From Paenibacillus sp. E222 (GTDB lineage: Bacteria > Bacillota > Bacilli > Paenibacillales > Paenibacillaceae), in NCBI RefSeq assembly GCF_013401555.1, contig NZ_CP058552.1, positions 5,642,001 through 5,706,000 of the forward strand: a DNA stretch of 64,000 nt, read 5' to 3'. Position numbers and translations under genes: made by a program. Below are positions 44,251 to 52,296 of this stretch, in pieces. Under the pieces are notes generated by a model. That model ran no database searches and had not been told where the DNA came from. It was given only the letters and a program-made list of their open reading frames with translations. Within the stretch, counting starts at the first letter, position 1. Every line of letters begins with the position of its first letter.

Positions 44251-45348
44251 TTACGTGATCTTCGTTGTTACTCTCAATGGAAAACGAAGTGCTTCCTGAA
44301 TGTTCTGCAAGGACAGGCATTGTTCAATGTGGAAAACACCGTGCGGCAGTTCCGTCCGATACATTCGCTCCGCTACCGCCGCCGCAACTGCTGCTGTTGC
44401 ATCTGCTTCACGTTCGCCAATCAGCAGCTGCTCGACATGGACTGGTTTGCCCTTTTTCCATCCCATTGCATCTACCTTAACTGCAAACATCGGCTCCCCT
44501 CCGGGAATAACCCCAAATGCCTTGACCGTACCCTTACGAAGGGAGGGAATACGCAATAGTGAGAACAGACCAATACGTTTGAAGATGGCCATGGATCTGG
44601 TCATCCAACGGGAATCGAGACATAACCTGGTGGACACCGTTGGAATACGAAGTGTACGAGCAACGACGTGTTGATCCGAAAAGTTAAACCGATACGCTTT
44701 CCTGCGGCCCAGGTCTGCGCCAAAATCAATCCATTTACCATCGTGAAAACTTACCACTTCGGCTGGCTTGCCCTTTTTCATAACCTGATAGGCAGCATTC
44801 ATCTGATCCACAGTCCACTCCACCGCGGCTTTTCCGTGTTTCTCACCCAGTCCCAACATGACAGTGATGTCCGCTTCGTCCACTTGGTCCATATGGGTAC
44901 CTGCTTCACGCACAAGCAGATTGGTCATACCAGGCGACAGTCCCACACTGAGCATCGCTGTTGCTTTGGAACGCTGCATTTTGGAATGCAGCCGTTCGAC
45001 CTGACCCAGAAAATCATAATTGGCCGAAATATCGATATAATCTGTCCCTGCTTTCGCACAAGCCTCGACAAATCGGGTATCTGTCTGGTCCACACACATG
45101 ATCACCAGCTTGACTGATTGAAGCATACCAGGATTAATGGCTTTTCGTACATCCAATTGAAGCGGCTGGACTATACCACCCGTAGATCGGCTGAATTCCT
45201 CAGCCCGGTTCATCCGTGTACCTGCCGCCCATACCTTGCCGGGAAACGAGCGTCCCAATTGCGTACATATCATTTGCCCCACCTGACCATATCCGCCAAC
45301 AACCCAAATCTGGTCTTTCACAGACTCTATTTTAGTTTCGTTTCGCAT
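44251..45348 (-). CDS. Saccharopine dehydrogenase-like NAD(P)-binding protein
   Basis: This 365-residue protein of the saccharopine dehydrogenase NADP-binding family opens with a Rossmann motif, WVVGGYGQVGQMIC (about 15-28), and has ACAKAGTDYIDISANYDF and LSVGLSPGMTNLLVREAG, both characteristic. The C-terminal catalytic region differs from true lysine-pathway enzymes and is shorter. Activity cannot be assigned; relatives act on amino acids, polyamines or lipids. ATG 45348 follows GGAGGGATATT and overlaps the methyltransferase gene by 17 bases, implying coupled expression. Confidence 0.82.
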   Translation of the reverse strand: MRNETKIESVKDQIWVVGGYGQVGQMICTQLGRSFPGKVWAAGTRMNRAEEFSRSTGGIVQPLQLDVRKAINPGMLQSVKLVIMCVDQTDTRFVEACAKAGTDYIDISANYDFLGQVERLHSKMQRSKATAMLSVGLSPGMTNLLVREAGTHMDQVDEADITVMLGLGEKHGKAAVEWTVDQMNAAYQVMKKGKPAEVVSFHDGKWIDFGADLGRRKAYRFNFSDQHVVARTLRIPTVSTRLCLDSRWMTRSMAIFKRIGLFSLLRIPSLRKGTVKAFGVIPGGEPMFAVKVDAMGWKKGKPVHVEQLLIGEREADATAAVAAAVAERMYRTELPHGVFHIEQCLSLQNIQEALRFPLRVTTKIT

Positions 45349-46039
45349 AATATCCCTCCACCCAGAATGCTCCGAAATAACATGTAATGTGCGAGAATCC
45401 GCATTCTTTCATCAGCTCTACCATTTGTTCAGATGAGATGGGATCCGACTCTCGGCCTAGGGAAGCTGCAAACCGCTCCCATTCATCAGGCTGAATGCCA
45501 CTACTTAACATGTGATCCTGCCAGGCTTGCATCATGGTTGGATATACAGGCGAATGAAGATCGGCATTCACTGCCGCAATAATGAGTGGCGCTCCAGGCT
45601 TAAGTCTGGCCGCAAGGTTGGACAGGAACCGTCTTTTGGACTCGATCCCCTGAATAAAATGCAGCATTAGCATGCTTGTCGCCCCGTCGTATACAGCCTC
45701 TTCCGGCAACGCTTCAAGCGTCATGGATTTAAGTTGCACTCTGGCGTCGACTCCCGCTTTCTGGACTCTTCTCTCTGTTAACTGAAGCATTGGCTGAGAA
45801 GGATCTACTCCGGTAAACGTCCATCTCTTATGGCGAGAACCAAGCAGAGCTATTTCCTTACCTCCACCGGCTCCGACAATTAGTATTTTAGCTTCGTTGT
45901 TATCCGTGATAGAAGCGGCAAGCAGCCGCTCCATCAGATCATGCATATGAGAATAACCCGGAATTTTCAGGGCTATCGATTGTTCATAACGGTTTTCATC
46001 CGCCGTATCCCAGCTCATAGGTGGTTGATTGTGGTCCAT
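45332..46039 (-). CDS. Class I SAM-dependent methyltransferase
   Basis: This 235-residue methyltransferase has the SAM-binding motif I ILIVGAGGGKEIALLG (about 52-67), acidic loop FTGVDPSQPML and motif IV-like YDGATSMLMLHFI. The target is unknown; it resembles UbiE/tellurite-type small-molecule methyltransferases more than RNA or protein enzymes. ATG 46039 follows GAGGAG. It is first of a probable operon (methyltransferase, saccharopine-dehydrogenase-like, 97-aa protein, amidohydrolase), divergent from a LuxR regulator 132 bases away. Confidence 0.85.
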   Translation of the reverse strand: MDHNQPPMSWDTADENRYEQSIALKIPGYSHMHDLMERLLAASITDNNEAKILIVGAGGGKEIALLGSRHKRWTFTGVDPSQPMLQLTERRVQKAGVDARVQLKSMTLEALPEEAVYDGATSMLMLHFIQGIESKRRFLSNLAARLKPGAPLIIAAVNADLHSPVYPTMMQAWQDHMLSSGIQPDEWERFAASLGRESDPISSEQMVELMKECGFSHITCYFGAFWVEGYYAKRN

Positions 46040-46170
46040 TGATACTACACTCCTCGTGAATTCAAGTTAGACTTGACTCTTCGTTCGTCTAATTTCATTA
46101 TAAAAGGATACGCAGAGCGTACAATCCCAGAACAATGGGATATCTGCATGAGGAGAGGAGAGAGAGCTTT

Positions 46171-47286
46171 ATGACATCACGTATGGAACGGAACCAGCGA
46201 CTCATTACTTCTCTCGAAAAAGGAACCTGGACCTCTCGCACCTACCGGGAAGCTGTACTGAAACAAATTCAGAATATCGTTCCCTATGACGCGTATTGCT
46301 TCACAACAGTTGATCCACAGACTCTTCTCTCAACAGGTGCCGTGACGGAAGACGGCATTGAAGCCGTTCATGACCGGCTGTTCGTTAATGAATACATGGA
46401 AGAAGACATACATAAGTATGCTGATTTGATTCACAGCGGCGACTATACAGCGATCCTTCATGCATCGATAAGCGAAAACCCTGTATCAAGCGTTCGATAT
46501 CATAACATCCTTCAACCAGCAGGTTTCGGTGATGAACTTCGAGCTGTACTGGTCAGTGCCGGAGCCTGTTGGGGGTATCTAACCTTATATCGCAGGACGG
46601 AAGAACCCGTATTCACGGAGGAGGAGCGACTGAGCATTCAGGCTTGGACACCTTCTATTGCATTGATGTTACGATCCACAAGTCTGACTCTTCTGGACGA
46701 GATGAAGAGCGGAAGTCCCTCGGACCCAGGTATTATGATCACATCGGACGCTTTCGAGCTGTTATCCGTGAACGCTCCCGCTCAATATTGGCTATCGCAA
46801 TTACGTTTACTGGAGCATGTGGGACCAGATGTATTGCCACGTCCAGTCCGTGCTGTAAGTTCGCATTTACAGCGTCAGATTCGTACAGATTCCGATTTGA
46901 TGGTTGTGCAAGAACCTATCCTTCATTCGCCTTCCAAAGTCTGCATTCAACTCCTGGATGGTCGTTACCTTGTGCTTCATGCCAGCCGTATGCAACAGCT
47001 TTCAGGTCCAGATCAGATTGCGATCAGGCTTGAACAGGCTATGCCACAGGACTTGCTGCCTTTACTCGCCGAGAGTCATGGGTTGTCCATTCGGGAACGG
47101 GAGTTGTTAGGTTACGTGCTGCGCAGCTATTCTTCCAAAGAAATTGCTGAAGCAATGCATATATCAGCCTACACGGTACAGGATCATTTAAAATCCATTT
47201 TTGCCAAAACAAACGTATCCTCCCGCCGTGAGTTAATCTGGTATTTTGTATCCCGTTTCCAGTTGTCTGATGAGCCGGCAATTTGA
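46171..47286 (+). CDS. LuxR family transcriptional regulator
   Basis: This 371-residue regulator has an N-terminal GAF/PAS-like region (about 1-290) and a C-terminal LuxR helix-turn-helix (about 305-365): LSIRERELLGYVLRSYSSKEIAEAM then VQDHLKSIFAKTNVSSRREL, with all the usual positions (each given here in part). It is not an AHL receptor; similar proteins are stand-alone GAF-LuxR regulators of unknown ligand. ATG 46171 follows a purine-rich GAGGAGAGGAG stretch; the frame opens 12 codons earlier. It is divergent from the methyltransferase operon, its likely target. Confidence 0.85.
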   Translation: MTSRMERNQRLITSLEKGTWTSRTYREAVLKQIQNIVPYDAYCFTTVDPQTLLSTGAVTEDGIEAVHDRLFVNEYMEEDIHKYADLIHSGDYTAILHASISENPVSSVRYHNILQPAGFGDELRAVLVSAGACWGYLTLYRRTEEPVFTEEERLSIQAWTPSIALMLRSTSLTLLDEMKSGSPSDPGIMITSDAFELLSVNAPAQYWLSQLRLLEHVGPDVLPRPVRAVSSHLQRQIRTDSDLMVVQEPILHSPSKVCIQLLDGRYLVLHASRMQQLSGPDQIAIRLEQAMPQDLLPLLAESHGLSIRERELLGYVLRSYSSKEIAEAMHISAYTVQDHLKSIFAKTNVSSRRELIWYFVSRFQLSDEPAI

Positions 47287-47308
47287 ATGTTATAACCTGG
47301 ACATACAA

Positions 47309-47342
47309 AAAGATGCCTTGTCCCATGGGACAAGGCATCTTT
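47309..47342. terminator. Bidirectional terminator between luxR-type gene and yidC
   Basis: AAAGATGCCTTGTCCC and its perfect complement form a 16-bp stem between convergent genes. The T-run is better on the minus strand (yidC side). Confidence 0.85.
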
Positions 47343-47430
47343 GCGCTGCATGATGGTGAAGAACATCCGTTATATCAACACATACTTTAAATTTATATGA
47401 TTCTAGTGCACCAATCTCATGAGTGAAAAC

Positions 47431-48297
47431 TTAGGACTTAGCGGGCTTCGCAGGTTTGATGTTTTTGTTCTTTACCTCTACAGCCACGGGCTCTTGCGGA
47501 TGTTCTACCGGATACAATTTGCGGAACAATAACGTCTGCAAGACCAGGAATGAACCGCCGATCGTCCAATACAGCGGCATCGCTGCAGGTGCGGAAAGCG
47601 AGAAAAAGGCCATCATCAATGGAGAGATATATCCCATGATTGCGAATTGTTTTCGCTGTTCCGGCGCCATATTGGCTTGTGAAACTTTGGCTTGAATCAG
47701 ATAAATAATAGCTACCACGACTGCAAGCACATAGTCCGGCGCTCCTAATTTGAACCACAGAAAGGAGTGGGATGACAACTCCGGCGTAAGCCGGATAGCC
47801 GTGTAGATACCTGACAGAATGGGCAATTGAATCAGCAGTGGTAAGCATCCGATATTCAGCGGATTGAACTTGTGCTTCTTGTACAGCTCCATCGTTTCCT
47901 GTGAAAGCTTCTGCTTATCAGCTGGGTCGTTTTTGCCCTCATACTTTTTCTTGAGCGCATCCATCTCCGGCTTCATAGCATTCATGATCACTCGGGTACC
48001 CTGCTGAGATTTTGCTTGTCGCATCATCAATGGCAACAACGCAAGACGGATAACGAGGGTGATCACAATAATAGCTACCCCATAACTTCCATTAAATATC
48101 GTTGCGATGTGCTGAATGAGATACGACAGTGGAAATACAACATAATGGTTAAAGAACCCTGGTGTTGATGAATTAATCTCTGAGACGTTGTTACTGCATC
48201 CAGCCAGTAGCATAACTGCAAATAGAATTGCAATCAGGCCATAGATCCGTCCCTTGCCAGATGTAAAAGTGAACCCCTTGCTTGTCTTATGTTCCAT
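47431..48297 (-). CDS. yidC: Lipoprotein membrane protein insertase YidC/Oxa1
   Basis: This essential-type insertase places membrane proteins into the bilayer. It has 288 residues. A signal peptide with lipobox LLAGC (Cys 34) is followed by the five-helix YidC core (about 60-265). The conserved groove Arg is in ITLVIRLALLPL, with the cytoplasmic hairpin AMKPEMDALKKKYEG and the NPLNIGCLPLLIQLPIL helix. The basic tail ends KPAKPAKS. ATG 48297 follows AGGAGG by 6 bases; the binding site is half buried in a perfect stem-loop, and an upstream leader ORF runs through it. It is not next to rnpA/oriC, so it is probably the accessory, regulated copy, like B. subtilis YidC2. Confidence 0.92.
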   Translation of the reverse strand: MEHKTSKGFTFTSGKGRIYGLIAILFAVMLLAGCSNNVSEINSSTPGFFNHYVVFPLSYLIQHIATIFNGSYGVAIIVITLVIRLALLPLMMRQAKSQQGTRVIMNAMKPEMDALKKKYEGKNDPADKQKLSQETMELYKKHKFNPLNIGCLPLLIQLPILSGIYTAIRLTPELSSHSFLWFKLGAPDYVLAVVVAIIYLIQAKVSQANMAPEQRKQFAIMGYISPLMMAFFSLSAPAAMPLYWTIGGSFLVLQTLLFRKLYPVEHPQEPVAVEVKNKNIKPAKPAKS

Positions 48298-48584
48298 ATA
48301 TATCCTCCTCGTTGATTTGTAGAACGTACATTCAACGAGGAATGGCAATCTGGTTCATCTTCATCCGGGGATTCTCTTCGTCTGACGATTCGACTTAAAG
48401 CTTCAGGTCTGTGTTGTCCGTCCAAAGACAAGGTTGGCAATCCAGGTTCCAGACCACCTCCGGCGCCACCTTCCATCCAGTACTCTGTAATGCCGCAATG
48501 CAGATGGGCAATATACGCGTAACTGACTGTGAAAATGAGTCCGAGTGAAAATATATACGGTATCAATTCCTGAAGTTCAAACAA
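48234..48584 (-). CDS. Leader ORF upstream of and overlapping yidC (candidate arrest peptide, MifM-like)
   Basis: This 116-codon ORF starts at TTG 48584, eight bases after GGGGG, and ends 64 bases inside yidC. Residues 8-29 form one hydrophobic membrane segment (IPYIFSLGLIFTVSYAYI and on). A Gly-rich linker 39-44 follows, then basic RIVRRR (65-70) and acidic ESPDEDEPD (71-79). In B. subtilis, MifM lies at the same place before yidC2: it is a single-TM nascent chain with a RI..W motif and an acidic DEEDEED run, where translation pauses when insertion fails. I see analogous order but no clear identity. The last 37 residues overlap yidC and look unconstrained. Possible alternative: chance ORF. 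Confidence 0.6.
   Translation of the reverse strand: MFELQELIPYIFSLGLIFTVSYAYIAHLHCGITEYWMEGGAGGGLEPGLPTLSLDGQHRPEALSRIVRRRESPDEDEPDCHSSLNVRSTNQRGGYIWNIRQARGSLLHLARDGSMA
48303..48341 (-). promoter_or_regulatory. Stem-loop masking the yidC ribosome binding site
   Basis: TCCTCGTTGA (minus strand 48341-48332) pairs perfectly with TCAACGAGGA (48315-48306) around a 16-base loop. The second arm contains the first four bases of AGGAGG (48309-48304). The stem begins at leader codon 82, just after the acidic run ending at residue 79. A ribosome with its P site near codons 76-80 would open it, exposing the site. Confidence 0.7.
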
Positions 48585-48616
48585 GGGATTCACCCCCTTT
48601 ATAGGTTAGTTTTTAT

Positions 48617-48622
48617 AGTATA
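48617..48622 (-). promoter_or_regulatory. Candidate -10 of the leader-yidC transcript
   Basis: TATACT on the minus strand lies about 33 bases before the leader TTG; no convincing -35 is seen upstream. Confidence 0.3.
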
Positions 48623-48676
48623 ACACTTACATATTGATTTTGCATAAATTCATTGCTGGAAAACAGGTAGATGGAT

Positions 48677-50323
48677 TCATTCCCTTCTCAATTTGGACAA
48701 TTCTAGCTGTGCTCTATGTCTCGCCGTATTAAAAGAAGCCCACGAACTGTCTGTTTCATCCAGGACGAAGCTCGCTTGACGCTCCAGCATTTCCCCTTTC
48801 AAATCCGGGTACTCTCTCTCAGCAAACTCTCGCAGTAGCGGAACGGCATCAGCAGATAAACTCGCCAAGTAGGATGCATCAATATGGCCTGTCTGATGAT
48901 ATCGTTTAATATTAAGCTCTGCAATCCGATTATCCATACCCACATAGTTGACAATCACATAGGCTGCAAGGGATAGTACGATATAGCAGCGGATCAACGG
49001 CATAGACGTATAACGAATTCGAAGAGCGGCAATAAGCAGAAGCAGCGCCAAAAAAATCATAAATGCATGTACGAGAAATCGAATGTAGGTATAACCATAA
49101 GCCTGTTCATACAGGTTGAGGCGTATAAACGCCGAGTACAGCATGATTGCGGAACAACTCACCAGGACAAAGAGCAGCACCTGATGCACAACAGAACCTA
49201 TTTTGCCGCTTGAACGCGTGAACTGAAGGGAGATGATCAGGATGAAAAAATTAATGCCTGTTACCAGTATCAGCTCCACAAATCCACTTCTTGCATACTC
49301 CGCGTAGGACAAGTCTGACGGAAGATGCCCCTCACCCGCCCCAAAAAGATAAGAAAATTGTACAAGCACAAACAGAACATATAAACAGTTGATAACCAAC
49401 AGCATCGTGCCCACAATGATGGGGTCCAATCTTATAGGTTCACGATGAACTTGAGTAGAGATCGTCTCAGGTGAGATCTTATTTGCTGTCTGACCCTCTA
49501 TCATTGAGTTCGAGGAAGGATTCTCATGTATGGAATTCACGGAAACGTCTTCTCGCTCTTCGATTTCTGAAGCAACCGTAATTGCTTTTCCATTTTTCCA
49601 ATGTGCATTTTCTCTTTTCTCCGCTTCATATTGCATCGGCTGTACGAATCCCCATACGTAACTGAACAATAAAACGCCCGCGATGAGAATCCAGATCACT
49701 CTCGGAAAACCTGGTGTTAGTGTCAGTTGATTTAACCATACCGGAAAACCGGATAAATACTGATTAAAAATCCCATCTGCTGAGGAGAGCAGTGCTACGA
49801 CCACGATGAGAATGGGAACGGATGCTATAAGGCCAATGAGTACTTTGAAGGCAACCGTTTTCTGCGTTTTACCTAACCCTCGTCCTCCTGTTTTCATAAC
49901 AATGCTGGCGACCGTTCCCCAATGACGGATGGATTGTGGCAGCAAATGGTCCATAGCGGTACCGATCAATCCAATGTCCCACCATTGTCTCTGTTTTCTG
50001 CCAACCAGATAAGTCATATGTAAGATAATAAGGCCCGGTATGACCAGAAAATTAAGGATACGCAGCGGTTCATTGTCGTATAACAGAAACGTCAGCGCCA
50101 GCATCAGCACCACTCCAGCCATAAAAGCATCAATGATGGACAATGGCCGCAAGCGGTCCCTGGCAAATAAGAACATAAAGCCATAAAAAAGGATAACAAA
50201 GATGGGATAAGAAACGCCAACCTCCTTGCCATAGAACAAATACTGATGAATGATAGCTAACATTAATGCGGATAGTAGCGTAATTAAAGCGCGGTTGGGT
50301 GAAGCCATTATTTTATCAATCAT
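48677..50323 (-). CDS. DUF4153/DUF4173-type polytopic membrane protein
   Basis: This 548-residue integral membrane protein has about eleven hydrophobic segments and a central polar insert (about 260-310, rich in Glu/Ser). LLSSADGIFNQYLSGF and TGINFFILIISLQ are typical of the DUF4153 family. The C-terminal 100 residues are soluble and contain the family segment NRIAELNIKRYHQTGHIDASYL, given here only in part. ATG 50323 follows GGAGG by 8 bases; the longer frame lacks a binding site. It is divergent from an SgrR-like regulator. Function unknown. Confidence 0.8.
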   Translation of the reverse strand: MIDKIMASPNRALITLLSALMLAIIHQYLFYGKEVGVSYPIFVILFYGFMFLFARDRLRPLSIIDAFMAGVVLMLALTFLLYDNEPLRILNFLVIPGLIILHMTYLVGRKQRQWWDIGLIGTAMDHLLPQSIRHWGTVASIVMKTGGRGLGKTQKTVAFKVLIGLIASVPILIVVVALLSSADGIFNQYLSGFPVWLNQLTLTPGFPRVIWILIAGVLLFSYVWGFVQPMQYEAEKRENAHWKNGKAITVASEIEEREDVSVNSIHENPSSNSMIEGQTANKISPETISTQVHREPIRLDPIIVGTMLLVINCLYVLFVLVQFSYLFGAGEGHLPSDLSYAEYARSGFVELILVTGINFFILIISLQFTRSSGKIGSVVHQVLLFVLVSCSAIMLYSAFIRLNLYEQAYGYTYIRFLVHAFMIFLALLLLIAALRIRYTSMPLIRCYIVLSLAAYVIVNYVGMDNRIAELNIKRYHQTGHIDASYLASLSADAVPLLREFAEREYPDLKGEMLERQASFVLDETDSSWASFNTARHRAQLELSKLRRE

Positions 50324-50456
50324 GGGAAAAACCTCCATTAACTTTCTAGACTTCATTCTAGATGATAAAATAAGAATATAAATAGAAATTAAAAACGATA
50401 AAACTTCTTATTTTATTATATTGTGTCAGCTACAACCTCCAGGAGGGATCAAAACC

Positions 50457-52235
50457 TTGAAATTACATCAGCAATATTTGCTGCTTCATAGCCGGTTTGG
50501 TCACATGTTAGAACATGAAGTAACGCTCTCTGACCTCGCCGAACTGCTCGATTGTACACACCGTAACACGTTAACGATCGTCAAAAAAATGGTTGCCCAC
50601 GAATGGATTCGGTGGGTGTCCCAGCGCGGACGTGGACGGCGTTCTACGCTGACCCTGCTTGTTCCGGCTGATCAAATTGCAGCTGCATACATGATGCAGG
50701 CCATGAATCGCCGCGAGTTGCAGCAAGCTGCTGAACAGGTTGGTGCTTTCTCCAGTTCTACAACAATGCAGGATCACCTGAACAAGTGGCTGCTTGGATA
50801 TTCTGGACACCATACAGAAGCTGGCAGCCATAATGAGCGAATTGATACGCTCAGGTTACCGATCCGCCAACAGCTGCATGCCCTTGATCCGCTTTATATC
50901 AATTTGCTGGCTGAATCTTTTGTCACCAGTCATGTGTTCGACGGGCTGGTTCAACGTAATGAACATGGTGAGATTGTTCCCTGTCTGTCCCACACCTGGG
51001 ATGTCAGTTCAGATCGGAAGACATGGTTTTTTTATTTGCGTAAAGGGATTACTTTTCACAATGGACATCTGCTGACAGCCTCAGATGTGGTGTATACATT
51101 TGAACGACTGCAATCCTCAGAACGACGGACATTATACCGCGATGTGAGCAAACAGATTCTATCGATTGAAGCAGCAGATCCCTTGACCGTTTGTTTCAAG
51201 CTTAAAGCCCATCACGAATTGTTTTTGCCCTTTCTTTCGACAAGCCGTGCGGCGATTGTTTCACAAGCCACGTTCGGGCAACATAAAGATGGAGACAATG
51301 AACCTGATCTACCGATTACCATGCCAAAGCCTGTAGGAACAGGCCCTTTCAAGGTCACAACCTGGGATAATCACCTGTGCAGACTTGAAGTTTTTCCGAT
51401 GTATTTTCAAGGCAGAGCCCATCTGGACCGGGTAGATATTCTACAAATTCCGTGGAGTGCCCCTGAACATTTGGATGAAAAGCAAGATATCGAATCTCCC
51501 TTCTTCCACCTTGTTCATAATCCATCCTCGTCTGAGGGTAGGGACTGGACACAGATTAGTGCAGGTGTGATGGTACGCAAATTAGTTACTTGTAATACGC
51601 AAAAAACCGGACCGCTAAGCGATCCGGGTGTAAGAGCACATGTTCAGGCGTGTATTACTAAATTGTATGTGAATGACATAAATGAAAGTAATGAAGGTGA
51701 TCCAGGAGATGCTGATAAACTGTTGATGAATGCAGAAGAATTGACTTATTTGTCTCAGCACCCTACTTTTGATCTACCTATACCCTTGCACATCACAACC
51801 ATTCCTCAGTATCGGATGGATGCTAGACGTTTGGCATCGTCATTGGAAATATACGGCTTCACATGTACTGTCCGCATTGGCACGATGGAGCAATTCAAAG
51901 GGAACCTGAGACTGGAATCCGATCTGATTCTCTTCTCCCTGATTCGGGACCGAGACGAAGAATTACGCAGATACGATCTCTATCTCACTTTATCTGAACA
52001 TCTGGAGGACTCTTCCAAGAAGAGTATACAAGAGATGCTGCAAACCGTTGTTGCTTCGCAAATATCTGCAGACCGAGCTGCCGAACTGGACCGGATTGAA
52101 CAATTTTTGGTGCAGCAGAGTTTATTGTTCCATTTAACTGAAAAACCTGTGGAGACTGCCTACCTGCCTTCCGTTCGTGGCCTCTCCTTCAACAGCCAGG
52201 GATGGGTAAACCTCAGGCACATCTGGTTCCCGTGA
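50457..52235 (+). CDS. SgrR-like regulator: HTH fused to solute-binding family 5 domain
   Basis: This 592-residue protein joins an SgrR-type winged helix (about 1-110; LSDLAELLDCTHRNTLTIVKKM) to an extracellular-solute-binding family 5 domain (about 125-590; RLPIRQQLHALDPLYINLL, HNGHLLTASDVVYTFERL, GTGPFKV). There is no signal peptide, so the binding domain works in the cytoplasm as a sensor, as in SgrR. B. subtilis and Paenibacillus have several, often near transporters. It starts at TTG 50457 after AGGAGGG. It is divergent from the DUF4153 gene, which may be its target. Ligand: a sugar phosphate or peptide by family analogy. Confidence 0.85.
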   Translation: MKLHQQYLLLHSRFGHMLEHEVTLSDLAELLDCTHRNTLTIVKKMVAHEWIRWVSQRGRGRRSTLTLLVPADQIAAAYMMQAMNRRELQQAAEQVGAFSSSTTMQDHLNKWLLGYSGHHTEAGSHNERIDTLRLPIRQQLHALDPLYINLLAESFVTSHVFDGLVQRNEHGEIVPCLSHTWDVSSDRKTWFFYLRKGITFHNGHLLTASDVVYTFERLQSSERRTLYRDVSKQILSIEAADPLTVCFKLKAHHELFLPFLSTSRAAIVSQATFGQHKDGDNEPDLPITMPKPVGTGPFKVTTWDNHLCRLEVFPMYFQGRAHLDRVDILQIPWSAPEHLDEKQDIESPFFHLVHNPSSSEGRDWTQISAGVMVRKLVTCNTQKTGPLSDPGVRAHVQACITKLYVNDINESNEGDPGDADKLLMNAEELTYLSQHPTFDLPIPLHITTIPQYRMDARRLASSLEIYGFTCTVRIGTMEQFKGNLRLESDLILFSLIRDRDEELRRYDLYLTLSEHLEDSSKKSIQEMLQTVVASQISADRAAELDRIEQFLVQQSLLFHLTEKPVETAYLPSVRGLSFNSQGWVNLRHIWFP

Positions 52236-52296
52236 ATAATCATTTAACGAGCATTACAATCCCTTCGTTTCAAGATGCGGTAATGATTTTGCATGC

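Noticed and set aside
48585..48593. GTG at 48593 as start of the yidC leader ORF
   Set aside because: It overlaps the GGGGG ribosome binding site; TTG 48584 has proper spacing.
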